Below are positions 43,385-52,001 of a DNA stretch of 64,000 nt, one piece after another; position 1 is the stretch's first letter, and every line of letters begins with the position of its first letter. The stretch is from Bradyrhizobium sp. KBS0727 (lineage in GTDB: Bacteria; Pseudomonadota; Alphaproteobacteria; Rhizobiales; Xanthobacteraceae), in contig NZ_CP042176.1 in NCBI RefSeq assembly GCF_005937885.2, positions 5,637,501-5,701,500 on the forward strand, read 5' to 3'. Both the position numbers and the translations under genes were made by a program. The notes beneath the pieces were generated by a model. It ran no database searches, was not told the origin of the DNA, and saw nothing but the letters and a program-made list of their open reading frames with translations.

Positions 43385-43800
43385 CAGCGATACCCCGCCG
43401 CTGCTATCGCCTTGTTGCAGTTTCCGGTCGCTTTCTTGGTCGAGTCGAGCAGGCATTGCAGGCCCTTGGCCGGATCGGTTCGGACCTCGCTGCACAGATG
43501 GTTCATTTCCCAATTGCACAGCTTCATGAGGGTGGTGCGCGCGGTAATGCGCTGCTGGATCGCCGAGAAGGCGCGCGGGTAGTCGGCCTGGCATTTTGCG
43601 GACACCACGTCCTGATTGCGGTACAGGCATTCCTTAAGCCGGGTAGGGTCAAAATTGACGCCGCGACAATTGTCGTCGATGTCCTTGGCGCAACTCGCCC
43701 CGACCAGGCTGGCGGCCTCTTCGAACTTCAACGCCTGCGCCGACGCCAGCGAAGGCGCACACACCGCAAGGACGAACAAGGCAATCCGGATTCGGTTCAT
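43384..43800 (-). CDS. Exported Cys-rich protein, hypothetical
   Basis: 138 residues. Signal peptide to 'SLASAQ'; mature part about 118 residues with eight Cys, spaced in pairs ('GASCAKDIDDNCRGVN', 'ECLYRNQDVVSAKC', 'LCNWEMNHLC', 'LQCLLDSTKKATGNC'). The spacing suggests Cys-rich GLG1-like or saposin-like repeats held by disulfides. Coupled to the OmpA-like gene by a one-base overlap, so likely part of the same envelope assembly. No named family recognised. Confidence 0.75.
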   Translation of the reverse strand: MNRIRIALFVLAVCAPSLASAQALKFEEAASLVGASCAKDIDDNCRGVNFDPTRLKECLYRNQDVVSAKCQADYPRAFSAIQQRITARTTLMKLCNWEMNHLCSEVRTDPAKGLQCLLDSTKKATGNCNKAIAAAGYR

Positions 43801-43932
43801 GCCCTCACCTCACACAAGGAGGGGGGCGATGGTCAAGGTGCATCTTCCGATTGGACCGGACACAGCCATATTGCGTCGCAACATGTCACCGCCCTGTCAC
43901 ATCCGAGGACCTGGCAAGCCTCGCGCGCGCCC

Positions 43933-45114
43933 TCAGGGCGCGGTCCGCGCTGCCGGCACCTTGATCTCCTGCGGCAAAATGACAGCGGCCACGATCACCA
44001 GCAGGCACAGCGCACCAAACGCCTGCAGCATGGTGACGAAGCCGCCCCGCTCGTACAGCCAGGCGACGAGGCCGACGGATGCGCCCGCCGCGGTAAAGCC
44101 GATGAAGTAGCGCACCGAGTAAGCTCTGCTGCGCCATTCCTCGCTGGTATATTTGCCGACCATGGCGTCGTTGACGGTGACCTGCCCGAACGCGCCCATC
44201 ACGATGCCGATCGAAGCGATGATCAGCGGCAAATTCGACAGCGTCGCCGCAAAATACAGGAACGGCGCCAACATGAACGACAGCGGCAGCATCACGGTCT
44301 TCAGCGAGTAGTGGTCGATCAGTTTGCCGATGGTGTATTGCGTCATCGCGCCGAACACGTAAACGCCAGCCGCGATCAAACCGAGCAGCGCCGGGCTCTT
44401 GGTGACGTCGGCGAGCCGCTCCGCGAACAGTTTCGGCAGCGCCACGGTGACCGCGTTGAAGGTGGTGGAGATCGCGATCACGACGATCAGGAGCGCCAGG
44501 ATCACCCGCCACATGTCCTGCTTGGCGACCCGCGCTTGCGCCGCGGCCTGCTTGAAGCCGGAACGATCCTCGTGAACCACCATCTGCGCGAAGGCGATGC
44601 CGATCAGGATGGTGACCATGCCGGGGACGATAAAGGCCCAGCGCCAGCCGAGATATTGCCCGACCACGCCGGTGACCAGCGCCGACGACGCCACGCCGAG
44701 ATTGCCCCAGACCCCGTTCAGCCCCATCTCGCGGCCGAGCTTGTCGGCATAGGACACGATCATGGCGGTGCCTACCGGGTGATAGATCGAGGCGAACAGG
44801 CCGATCGACAGCAGGGCCGCGCCGAGCTGCAGCGCCGTCTGCACGAAGCCGACCGCGATCATCGAGGCGCCGATGCCGGCAAAGAAGATCACCATCATGT
44901 GGCGGCGGCTCCAGCGGTCGCCGAGCCAGCCGGTGATCAGCGAGCCGGCGCCGAAGGCGATAAAGCCCGGGGTGGCGTATGGCAGCAGTTCCGAATAGGC
45001 CATGCCGAGCGCCGGGCCCATCACGATAACCGCGGCGGCAAAGATCAGCATCGCGTAGTGGTCGATGAAATGGGCCGCATTGACGAAGCCGATCACCCGG
45101 CTGGGGCTGTTCAT
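43933..45114 (-). CDS. MFS transporter
   Basis: 393 residues from MNSPSRVIGFVNAAHF; AAAGGAATC gives the ribosome-binding site. About twelve membrane helices in two six-helix halves, with the signature after helix 2 'GWLGDRWSRRHMMV' (motif A, GxLaDrxGrk). The divergent AraC gene at 45187 is the likely regulator, which suggests efflux or uptake of a small organic compound sensed by that protein. Confidence 0.92.
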   Translation of the reverse strand: MNSPSRVIGFVNAAHFIDHYAMLIFAAAVIVMGPALGMAYSELLPYATPGFIAFGAGSLITGWLGDRWSRRHMMVIFFAGIGASMIAVGFVQTALQLGAALLSIGLFASIYHPVGTAMIVSYADKLGREMGLNGVWGNLGVASSALVTGVVGQYLGWRWAFIVPGMVTILIGIAFAQMVVHEDRSGFKQAAAQARVAKQDMWRVILALLIVVIAISTTFNAVTVALPKLFAERLADVTKSPALLGLIAAGVYVFGAMTQYTIGKLIDHYSLKTVMLPLSFMLAPFLYFAATLSNLPLIIASIGIVMGAFGQVTVNDAMVGKYTSEEWRSRAYSVRYFIGFTAAGASVGLVAWLYERGGFVTMLQAFGALCLLVIVAAVILPQEIKVPAARTAP

Positions 45115-45186
45115 GGTCGATTCCTTTGGCGAATCCTCTGGTCCCGCAATCTTCTGAAATAGGTTATACGGAGTTGTCCTGACGGG

Positions 45187-45996
45187 ATGTCGCCAATGAA
45201 TATCGCCGAAAAGCCAATTGCCGCCATACTCGGGCGCCGCATCTCGACCGGCGACGGCATCCACATGATCGCCAACACCTATGCAAAGGGCGTCCGGCTC
45301 GACACCCATATGCACCGCGAGGCGCAACTGGTCTATGCCGCCCGCGGCACCATGCAGGTAACGACGCCGAAAGGCCGCTGGCTGGTGCCGCCGGATCGCG
45401 CGGTCTGGGTCCCGGCGCTGCTGCCGCATGCCATCGACGTGCTGGCCGATATCGAGATGCGGACGCTGTATTTCGACCTGGCGTGGCTGAGGCGCGAGGA
45501 GCGCAGCGCCAGCCTGGAGGCGGAATTCGTGGTGCGGGTATCGCCGCTGCTGCATCAGGCGATCCTGGCGCTGTTCGACGACCACACGACACCCGAACGT
45601 ACCGCCCTCCTCGTCAAGCTCGCCATGCTGGAATTACATCAGGCCGAGGATTCCGCGACCTTCATTCCGCTGCCGCATGAGCCGCGCTGCCGCCGCGCCG
45701 CCGACATCGTGCTGGCGGACCCGACCGGCGACCACGAGATCGAGACGCTGGCGCGCGCGGTCGGCACCTCGGCGCGGACGCTGTCGCGGCTGTTCGCGGC
45801 CGAGACCCAACTGAGCTTCAAGAGCTGGTGCCAGCGCGCCCGCATCGCCGCCGCCATCGAAAAACTCTCGACCGACGTCAATGTTTCGGTCAAGCAACTC
45901 GCCTCCGACCTCGGTTATGCCAGCGTGCCGGCATTTTCCCATGCCTTCCGGCAAGTTACCGGCAAAACGCCGACGGCGTTTGCGGACAAGGCGTGA
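45187..45996 (+). CDS. AraC family regulator with cupin effector domain
   Basis: 269 residues. N-terminal cupin (about 20-110; 'GVRLDTHMHREAQLVYAARGTMQVTTPKGRWLVPPDRAVWVPALLPH') and C-terminal AraC HTH pair 'EIETLARAVGTSARTLSRLFA' and 'VSVKQLASDLGYASVPAFSHAF'. A second ATG lies three codons in. The 72-bp gap to the divergent MFS gene should hold both promoters. Local repressor or activator of that transporter is the likely role. Confidence 0.92.
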   Translation: MSPMNIAEKPIAAILGRRISTGDGIHMIANTYAKGVRLDTHMHREAQLVYAARGTMQVTTPKGRWLVPPDRAVWVPALLPHAIDVLADIEMRTLYFDLAWLRREERSASLEAEFVVRVSPLLHQAILALFDDHTTPERTALLVKLAMLELHQAEDSATFIPLPHEPRCRRAADIVLADPTGDHEIETLARAVGTSARTLSRLFAAETQLSFKSWCQRARIAAAIEKLSTDVNVSVKQLASDLGYASVPAFSHAFRQVTGKTPTAFADKA

Positions 45997-46011
45997 GGCC
46001 ATAACGTTGCC

Positions 46012-46111
46012 GTCATTACCCGCGAAAGTGGGTAATCCAGTATTCCGGAGGCCATCGTGCGTGGTCGCGAGGCTGCGGCGTATTGGATGCCCCGCATAGG
46101 CGGGGCATGAC
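46012..46111. repeat. Palindromic repeat, 'GTCATTACCCGCGAAAGTGGGTAA' type
   Basis: TTACCCGCGAAAGTGGGTAA is an imperfect hairpin; a second, GCCCCGCATAGGCGGGGC, ends the element. The core matches the element at 4523-4640. Confidence 0.7.
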
Positions 46112-46194
46112 AACCGGTTGCGCTTGATTGTGATCGGCAACGCCCTAAATCCCGTATAGGTTTTACGGGAATCCCCGCAGGATCAGACCGCCAC

Positions 46195-47547
46195 ATGGCC
46201 AACGCCTTTTTCTCCGATCTTCTCTCGACGATTTCCGAGCGCGGCCGCACGCTGCTCCGGCGCGGCGGCTCTTCCGACGCGAGGCAGGACGCCTCCGAGT
46301 TGCTGGCGCTGTGCGAGGCGCTGCTGTCGGGCAGAGGTGAGGCTTCCGGCATTGCCATCGCGCGCGATGTGTTCGACGGTTACCGGGAGCTCGACGCCGC
46401 CGGCCGGCAGTCGTTCTTCGCCGCCCTCGCCCGCGACTTCGGCCCGGATCGCGAAAAGCTGTCGCAGGCGATCGAGAGCTGGCGCGCGCAGCCGAGCGAC
46501 GACGATGCCAGCGATCTGCATTTCGCGTCCGAACCGCGGCGCCAGGAACTGATCCGCCGGCTCAACCGTGCGCCGGGCGGCACCAGCGAACTGGTTTCGA
46601 TGCGCGCCGACCTGCTTTCGCTGATGAAGGGCAACAAGGACCTGGCGGCGCTCGACCGCGACGTCGTGCATCTGCTGTCGTCGTGGTTCAACAGGGGATT
46701 TCTCGTGCTGCGCAGAATAGATTGGTCGACGCCGGCGAATATTCTGGAACAGATCATCCGCTACGAGGCGGTGCACGAAATCCGCGACTGGAACGACCTG
46801 CGCCGCCGTATCGATCCGATCGACCGGCGCTGCTACGCCTTTTTCCACCCGCAGCTTTCGGACGAGCCGCTGATCTTCGTCGAAGTCGCGCTGACCGAGG
46901 CGATCCCGACCGCAATCGCGCCATTGCTGGCGGCCGAGCGGCCGCTGGTGCCGGTCGAGCGTGCTCGCACCGCCGTGTTCTATTCGATCTCCAACACCCA
47001 GAAGGGTCTTGGCGGCATTTCCTTCGGCAGCTTCCTGATCAAGCAGGTGGCCGAGGAATTGCGGCGCGAATTGCCCAAGCTCGATACCTTCATCACGCTG
47101 TCGCCGGTGCCGGGCTTCATGAACTGGCTGAAGCAGGCCGAGGACGTTCCGGTCAGCGACGAGGAACGGACGCTGCTGGAAAACCTCGACAAGTCAAACT
47201 GGTTCGAGGATGCGGAACTGACCGCGCAACTACGCGCCGTGCTGGAGCCGCTGGCGGCGCATTATTTCCTGAAAGCGCGCACGGCGAAGGGCCGGCTGAT
47301 CGATTCGGTAGCGCGCTTCCATATCGGCAACGGCGCCCGGCTGGAGCGGATCGACTGGCTCGGCGATCTCTCGCCCAAGGGCCTGCGCGAATCGGCCGGG
47401 ATCATGGTCAATTATCTCTACCGGCTCGACGATATCGAAAAGAACCACGAGGCCTACGCCAACCAGGGCGAGATTGCGGCTTCGAGCGCGGTGAAGAAGC
47501 TGCTCAAGACCGAAGGTCGAAGGCTGCTGGATATGCGGCTGTCGTAG
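46195..47547 (+). CDS. Malonyl-CoA decarboxylase
   Basis: 450 residues, the size of bacterial MCD. N-terminal helical domain (about 1-180) followed by the GNAT-like catalytic domain. 'FYSISNTQKGLGGISFGSFLIK' contains the Ser that sits by the malonyl group, and the catalytic His lies in the later 'LAAHYFLKARTAKG' segment. It converts malonyl-CoA to acetyl-CoA and CO2. No malonyl-CoA synthetase (matB) or malonate carrier (matC) is next to it, so a housekeeping role in malonyl-CoA turnover is more likely than malonate catabolism. Confidence 0.93.
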   Translation: MANAFFSDLLSTISERGRTLLRRGGSSDARQDASELLALCEALLSGRGEASGIAIARDVFDGYRELDAAGRQSFFAALARDFGPDREKLSQAIESWRAQPSDDDASDLHFASEPRRQELIRRLNRAPGGTSELVSMRADLLSLMKGNKDLAALDRDVVHLLSSWFNRGFLVLRRIDWSTPANILEQIIRYEAVHEIRDWNDLRRRIDPIDRRCYAFFHPQLSDEPLIFVEVALTEAIPTAIAPLLAAERPLVPVERARTAVFYSISNTQKGLGGISFGSFLIKQVAEELRRELPKLDTFITLSPVPGFMNWLKQAEDVPVSDEERTLLENLDKSNWFEDAELTAQLRAVLEPLAAHYFLKARTAKGRLIDSVARFHIGNGARLERIDWLGDLSPKGLRESAGIMVNYLYRLDDIEKNHEAYANQGEIAASSAVKKLLKTEGRRLLDMRLS

Positions 47548-47565
47548 GGTCAAGCCAACTCTCTC

Positions 47566-47666
47566 GTCATTCCGGGATGGTCCGAAGGACCAGACCCGGA
47601 ATCTCGAGATTCTCCGATGTGCAAGTGCACATCGTAGTTCGATGCTGCGCATCGCCCCGGAATGAC
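47566..47666. repeat. Modular GTCATTCCGGG repeat, copy C (101 bp)
   Basis: Same outer arms as copies A and B; inner modules TGGTCCGAAGGACCA and AATCTCGAGATT are shared, then the CCGATGTGCAAGTGCACATCG and GATGCTGCGCATC hairpins. Copy B has the former and not the latter. Confidence 0.82.
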
Positions 47667-47697
47667 AGCGAGACCCTTACCCGCGCCTCGCCCCGCC

Positions 47698-48867
47698 TCA
47701 CGCCGCCAGCGCCTTCATCTCCTTGTAGAGATCGGATTTTCCCTCGAAGCCGATGCCTGGCAGATCCGGCATGGTGATGTGGCCGTTCTCGACACGCACG
47801 CCGTCGGGGAAACCGCCGTACGGCTGGAACAGGTCGGGATAGCTCTCATTGCCGCCGAGTCCGAGGCCTGCCGCGATATTGAGCGACATCTGGTGGCCGC
47901 CATGCGGAATGCAGCGGCTCGCCGACCAGCCGTGGGTCTTCAACATGGCGAGCGTGCGTTGATACTCGCACAGCCCATAGGACAGCGCGCAGTCGAACTG
48001 CAGCCAGTCGCGATCCGGCCGCATGCCGCCGTAGCGGATGAGATTGCGGGCATCCTGATGGCTGAAGAGATTTTCGCCGGTCGCCATCGGGCCCGGATAG
48101 AAATCTGCCAATGCCGCCTGCAGCGCGAAGTCGAGGGGATCACCGACCTCTTCGTACCAGAACAACGGATATTCCCGCAGCATTTTTGCGTAGGCGATCC
48201 CGGTCTCCAGGTCGAAGCGGCCGTTGGCGTCGACGGCAAGCTGCGCCTGGCTGCCGATCTCCTTCAGCACCGCCTCGATGCGCGCGCGGTCTTCCGCGAT
48301 CGGCGCGCCGCCGATCTTCATCTTCACGACATTGTAGCCGCGATCGAGATAGCCGCGCATCTCGCCGCGCAGCGCCGACAGATCTTTGCCCGGATAGTAA
48401 TAGCCGCCGGCGGCGTAGACGAACACGCGTGGGTTGGCGTTCAGGCCGTGGCGTTCGGCGAGCAAACGGAACAGCGGCTTGCCCGCGATCTTCGCCACCG
48501 CGTCCCACACCGCCATGTCGATGGTGCCGACCGCGACCGAGCGCTCGCCATGGCCGCCCGGCTTCTCGTTCGACATCAGGGTCGCCCAGACCTTGTCCGG
48601 GTCGAGATTGCCGCCGCTTGAGTCGAGCAGCGTCTTCGGATCGGCCTCCTTCAGCCGCGGCGCAAACCGCTCGCGGATCAGGCCGCCCTGCCCGTAGCGT
48701 CCGTTCGAATTGAAGCCGTAGCCGACCACCCGCTTGCCGTCGCGCACGACGTCGGTGACCACGGCGACCAGGCTGGTCGTCATCTTGGTGAAGTCGATAT
48801 AGGCGTTACGGATCGGCGAGGAGATCGGCTTTGTAATCTCGCAGACGTCGACGATACGGACGGACAT
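47698..48867 (-). CDS. tarD: D(-)-tartrate dehydratase (enolase superfamily)
   Basis: 389 residues. The sequence is the same type as the characterised Bradyrhizobium japonicum D-tartrate dehydratase, from 'MSVRIVDVCEITKPISSP' to the end. Catalytic residues fall on the published numbers: Lys184 in 'VKMKIGG', metal ligands Asp213, Glu239 and Glu265, and His322 in 'CIPHGG'. It removes water from D-tartrate to give oxaloacetate with Mg2+. No tartrate transporter is next to it; the regulator is not visible. Confidence 0.95.
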   Translation of the reverse strand: MSVRIVDVCEITKPISSPIRNAYIDFTKMTTSLVAVVTDVVRDGKRVVGYGFNSNGRYGQGGLIRERFAPRLKEADPKTLLDSSGGNLDPDKVWATLMSNEKPGGHGERSVAVGTIDMAVWDAVAKIAGKPLFRLLAERHGLNANPRVFVYAAGGYYYPGKDLSALRGEMRGYLDRGYNVVKMKIGGAPIAEDRARIEAVLKEIGSQAQLAVDANGRFDLETGIAYAKMLREYPLFWYEEVGDPLDFALQAALADFYPGPMATGENLFSHQDARNLIRYGGMRPDRDWLQFDCALSYGLCEYQRTLAMLKTHGWSASRCIPHGGHQMSLNIAAGLGLGGNESYPDLFQPYGGFPDGVRVENGHITMPDLPGIGFEGKSDLYKEMKALAA

Positions 48868-48890
48868 GGTGTGTGGCTTTCATTGTCCCC

Positions 48891-49031
48891 GTCATAGCGA
48901 GCGAAGCGAAGCAATCCATCCATCCGCAAAGAAAGCATGGATTGCTTCCGCCTTCGCCCGGTGAGCTACGGCGGACAGGTCGTCGCTTCGCTCCCTTGCA
49001 TAAACGCTTCGCGTTTGTCGCAGGCAATGAC
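48891..49031. repeat. Palindromic repeat, 'GTCATAGCGAGCGAAGCGAAGCAATCCAT' type
   Basis: 'GCGAAGCAATCCAT' appears in inverse as 'ATGGATTGCTTC', with nested 'GTCGCTTCGCTC' and an outer 'GTCATAGC...CAATGAC'. A shorter relative lies at 51908-51990. Confidence 0.72.
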
Positions 49032-49049
49032 GGTGGAGAGATCGGGACT

Positions 49050-49298
49050 TCAGCTCGACGCCTTGTCGCGGAAATACGGTTCGACCGGACCGTGCACCTT
49101 GATGGTCAGCGGGTTGCCGTGACGGTCCTTGGCATTGCCCGCGGTGACGCGCACCCAGCCCTCGCTGATGCAATATTCCTCGACATTGGTCTTTTCGACG
49201 CCCTTGAAGCGAATGCCGACGTCGCGCGCCAGGATTTCTTCGTTGTAGTAGGGGCTGCTCGGATTGACCGAGAGACGGTCGGGGAATTGGTCGCTCAT
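49050..49298 (-). CDS. DUF3297 family protein
   Basis: 82 residues from MSDQFPDRLSVNPSSPYYNE, the family's characteristic start. 'VGIRFKGVEKTNVEEYCISEGWVRV' and 'AKDRHGNPLTIKVHGPVEPY' complete it. Small soluble protein of unknown function, common in alphaproteobacteria. It follows the glutathione peroxidase gene by 17 bp on the same strand, so co-expression with oxidative-stress defence is likely. Confidence 0.87.
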   Translation of the reverse strand: MSDQFPDRLSVNPSSPYYNEEILARDVGIRFKGVEKTNVEEYCISEGWVRVTAGNAKDRHGNPLTIKVHGPVEPYFRDKASS

Positions 49299-49315
49299 GG
49301 TTTTGCTCGCTTCGT

Positions 49316-49792
49316 TCACAGGTGCGCCTCGATTTCTTTTCGTATTGCTTCGGGCGTTGCGGTCGGCGCGTAGCGCCCGACCACCTTGCCGGACCGATCG
49401 ACCAGGAATTTGGTGAAGTTCCACTTGATCGAGGAGCCGAGCAGGCCCGATTTCTCTCTTCGAAGATATTGATACAGCGGATGCGCGCGCGACCCGTTGA
49501 CGTCGATCTTGGCGAACATCGGAAACGTCACGTGATATTTGGTTTCGCAGAACTGTTCGATCTGGCTGGCATCGCCCGGTTCCTGCGCGCCGAACTGGTT
49601 GCAGGGAAAACCGAGCACCGAAAAGCCGCGCGGCCCGAGTTCCTGCTGAAGCGCCTGCAGGCCCTTGTATTGCGGCGTGAAACCGCAGGCGCTGGCGGTA
49701 TTGACGATCAGGAGCACCTGCCCCTCGAACCGCCTGAGCGGGACGTCCTCGCCCGCGAGCGACTGCGCCGTAAAGTCATAAATGCCTGGCAT
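49316..49792 (-). CDS. Glutathione peroxidase family protein
   Basis: 158 residues. The peroxidatic Cys is in 'VNTASACGFTPQYKGL' (about Cys36); the tetrad partners are Gln in 'FPCNQFGAQEPG' and Trp-Asn in 'IKWNFTKFLVD'. It is a Cys-type enzyme, not selenocysteine, and probably uses thioredoxin more than glutathione as most bacterial members do. Reduces hydroperoxides in the cytoplasm. First gene of a pair with DUF3297. Confidence 0.93.
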   Translation of the reverse strand: MPGIYDFTAQSLAGEDVPLRRFEGQVLLIVNTASACGFTPQYKGLQALQQELGPRGFSVLGFPCNQFGAQEPGDASQIEQFCETKYHVTFPMFAKIDVNGSRAHPLYQYLRREKSGLLGSSIKWNFTKFLVDRSGKVVGRYAPTATPEAIRKEIEAHL

Positions 49793-49820
49793 CGTGTTCT
49801 CTTTGTTGACTGGCCGGTTG

Positions 49821-51212
49821 TCAGACGGCCGGATCGATTGCCGCCGACGGCGTACCGCCGGCCTCGATCGCCTCGCCCGCCGCGAGGCAGAGATCCTCGC
49901 GAAAGCGGCCGGAGACGATTTGAACGCCGACAGGAATCCGTCCCACCAGCCCGGTCGACACCGTTAACCCGGGCAGGCCCATCAGGGGAATGCCGATTTG
50001 CGGCATTTGAGCGTGCCAGACCCGGGCAAAGGACGCCTCGTCCTTGCGATCGAGTTGATCGGGAAACGGCAGTTCGCCGGACACCGGCATCAGCAGCACG
50101 GGGTATTTCTCGAAGAACGCCAGCCATTCGCGCGTCAGCGTCAAGCGCCGCGTCAGCGTCTTCGACAGATCGAACGGAAACACCTTTGGCCGGTTGCCGC
50201 GCAGGCAGGCCAGCGCGCCGGGATCGCCCTCCCGCTCGGCCGCCTCCAGTTGTGCTTCATAGCCGTCGCCGAGCCACAGTTTGGTATTAAGCTCGGCCGC
50301 CTCGCGCAGCGGCGGCGTGTCGGTGATTTCTTCCACGATCCATCCGGCGCGCTCGAGGCGCTTGCCGGCATCCGCGACCGCGGCTCTCACTTCCGGAACG
50401 GGATCGAGGCCGTCGGGGTTGAGGCACATCGCGGCGCGCTTCGGCATCGGCGCGCCCAGCAAGGGCGCCGGCACCCACCAGGGATCGCGCGCGTCCATCG
50501 CCGACATCGCCGCCAGTGCAATCCGGAGATCGACAATGGTGCGCGCCAGCGGACCCGACACCGCGCAGAGCTGCGGACCGATGCTGCGTTCAGGCAATGC
50601 GGCGTTGAAGGCCGGGATGCGGCCGAGCGTCGGCCGCAAGCCGTGCACGCCGCAGGCATAGGCCGGATAACGGATCGATCCGGCAATATCGGTGCCGTGG
50701 GCGATATGACCGATGCCCGCGGCGACTGCGGACGCGGCGCCACCCGACGAGCCGCCCGGCGTGATGCCGGGATCGCGCGGATTTTTGGTGTCGCCATGGA
50801 TGAGATTGGTGGTGAACCAGCGATAGGAAAACGCCGGGCAGTTGGTGCGGCCGAGGATGACCGCGCCGGATTTTCGCAGATTGTCGATCACCGGGCTGTT
50901 GCTCCTGGCGATGGCGTCGCGCTGCAGCTTCAGCCCGTTGGTGGTGGCAAAGCCTTGCTGGTCGATATTGACCTTCACCGTGACGGGAACCCCGGCCAGC
51001 GGCCCGACATCCTCGCCCCGCCCGATTGCGGCATCGATGGCGGAAGCCTGCGCCAATACTTCCGCCGGTCTGTGGTCGACGACGGCGTTGAGTTTTGGAT
51101 TGACCGCATCGAGCCTCGCCAGAGCTGCCTGTGCCGCCTCCTTGGCCGAGACTTTCTTAGACTTGATCAAGGCGGCCAGATCAGTGGCCGACAGACGCCA
51201 GATATCCTGCAT
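49821..51212 (-). CDS. Amidase (amidase-signature family)
   Basis: 463 residues from MQDIWRLSATDLAALI. The Ser-cisSer-Lys triad is in place: Lys in 'VPVTVKVNIDQQG', cis-Ser in 'ITPGGSSGGAASAVAAG', nucleophile Ser in 'GTDIAGSIRYPA'. It hydrolyses amide bonds; the family covers aryl, acyl and indoleacetamide amidases and substrate is not indicated. A likely single gene, 28 bp upstream of the peroxidase stop on the same strand. Confidence 0.93.
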   Translation of the reverse strand: MQDIWRLSATDLAALIKSKKVSAKEAAQAALARLDAVNPKLNAVVDHRPAEVLAQASAIDAAIGRGEDVGPLAGVPVTVKVNIDQQGFATTNGLKLQRDAIARSNSPVIDNLRKSGAVILGRTNCPAFSYRWFTTNLIHGDTKNPRDPGITPGGSSGGAASAVAAGIGHIAHGTDIAGSIRYPAYACGVHGLRPTLGRIPAFNAALPERSIGPQLCAVSGPLARTIVDLRIALAAMSAMDARDPWWVPAPLLGAPMPKRAAMCLNPDGLDPVPEVRAAVADAGKRLERAGWIVEEITDTPPLREAAELNTKLWLGDGYEAQLEAAEREGDPGALACLRGNRPKVFPFDLSKTLTRRLTLTREWLAFFEKYPVLLMPVSGELPFPDQLDRKDEASFARVWHAQMPQIGIPLMGLPGLTVSTGLVGRIPVGVQIVSGRFREDLCLAAGEAIEAGGTPSAAIDPAV

Positions 51213-51316
51213 GTAAAACCCCGTTTGACGGCCTTCTTGTAGCGCCGACGGGAGGGCAGCGCCAGCCGGGCCCTTCTCGCTCGCGCCCCGCGCAAGCGCG
51301 GGGCCAAAGCGAGGTT

Positions 51317-51886
51317 TCAACGCACGCGCGCGATGTAATAAGCGAGATCGGCGATCTGCTCCTTGGTGATCGGCCCCATGACGTCGGCCATGGTGCCGTC
51401 ATAGCCGTGACGGCTGTTGTCCTTGTATTCGCCAAGCGTCTTGGCGAGGTAATCCTCGCGCTGGCTGGCGATCCGCGGCACGTTGTCGTTGCCGGAGAAA
51501 TCCGGCCTGTGGCAGTTGTTGCAGAGATAATGCTGCGCCAGCGCCTGGCCGCGCTGCATCCGCGCCGGATCGCCGGCGTTGGCCGGAGGCGCCGGCTTCG
51601 GTATTTTCGCGATGAAATCGGAAAAATTGCGGAGATCGTCGTCGGTCAGTGTCTTCGCCACGTCGTTCATCGGCTCGAAGGTGCGCAGCTTCTCGCGAAA
51701 CATGAAGAGCTGGATCAGCGCATAGGGCGCCTGCTGGCCGCCAAGCGAGGGCGTATTTTCGGTCTCGGACTGCCCCTTTTCGCCGTGACAACCCTGGCAG
51801 GTCACGAAGCGCTCCTGCAGCGTTTCGGCGCTGGCCGAAGCTGCGATCAAGGCAAATGCCAGCGCCGCTATTGTTGTTATTCGCAT
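51317..51886 (-). CDS. Dihaem cytochrome c (c4-like)
   Basis: 189 residues from MRITTIAALAFALIAAS. Signal peptide ends 'ASASAE'. Two CxxCH haem sites: 'CQGCHGEKGQ' in the first half and 'CNNCHRPDFSG' in the second, with Met ligands ('MNDVAKTL', 'MGPITKEQ') downstream. It lies directly after the PQQ-type dehydrogenase on the same strand (gap occupied by a repeat), so it is the probable periplasmic electron acceptor of that enzyme. Confidence 0.93.
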   Translation of the reverse strand: MRITTIAALAFALIAASASAETLQERFVTCQGCHGEKGQSETENTPSLGGQQAPYALIQLFMFREKLRTFEPMNDVAKTLTDDDLRNFSDFIAKIPKPAPPANAGDPARMQRGQALAQHYLCNNCHRPDFSGNDNVPRIASQREDYLAKTLGEYKDNSRHGYDGTMADVMGPITKEQIADLAYYIARVR

Positions 51887-51907
51887 CGGCCTGTTCCCGC
51901 CGTTTTC

Positions 51908-51990
51908 GTCATTGCGAGGAGCAAAGCGACGAAGCAATCCATTCTTCCTTTGTGCGGTAAGATGGATTGCTTCGCTTCGCTCGCAATGAC
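51908..51990. repeat. Palindromic repeat, 'GTCATTGCGAGGAGC...GCTCGCAATGAC' type
   Basis: Outer arms GTCATTGCGAG/CTCGCAATGAC, inner arms CGAAGCAATCCAT/ATGGATTGCTTCG. Related to 48891-49031. Lies between the PQQ-type dehydrogenase and cytochrome genes. Confidence 0.78.
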
Positions 51991-52001
51991 GGACTTGATA
52001 T

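Noticed and set aside
43456..45162. 568-codon plus-strand frame over the MFS gene
   Set aside because: His/Arg/Gln-rich antisense reading of the transporter; no protein-like pattern.
46195..47547. Calling the decarboxylase part of a malonate (mat) operon
   Set aside because: No malonyl-CoA synthetase or malonate carrier gene is adjacent; flanked by repeats on both sides.
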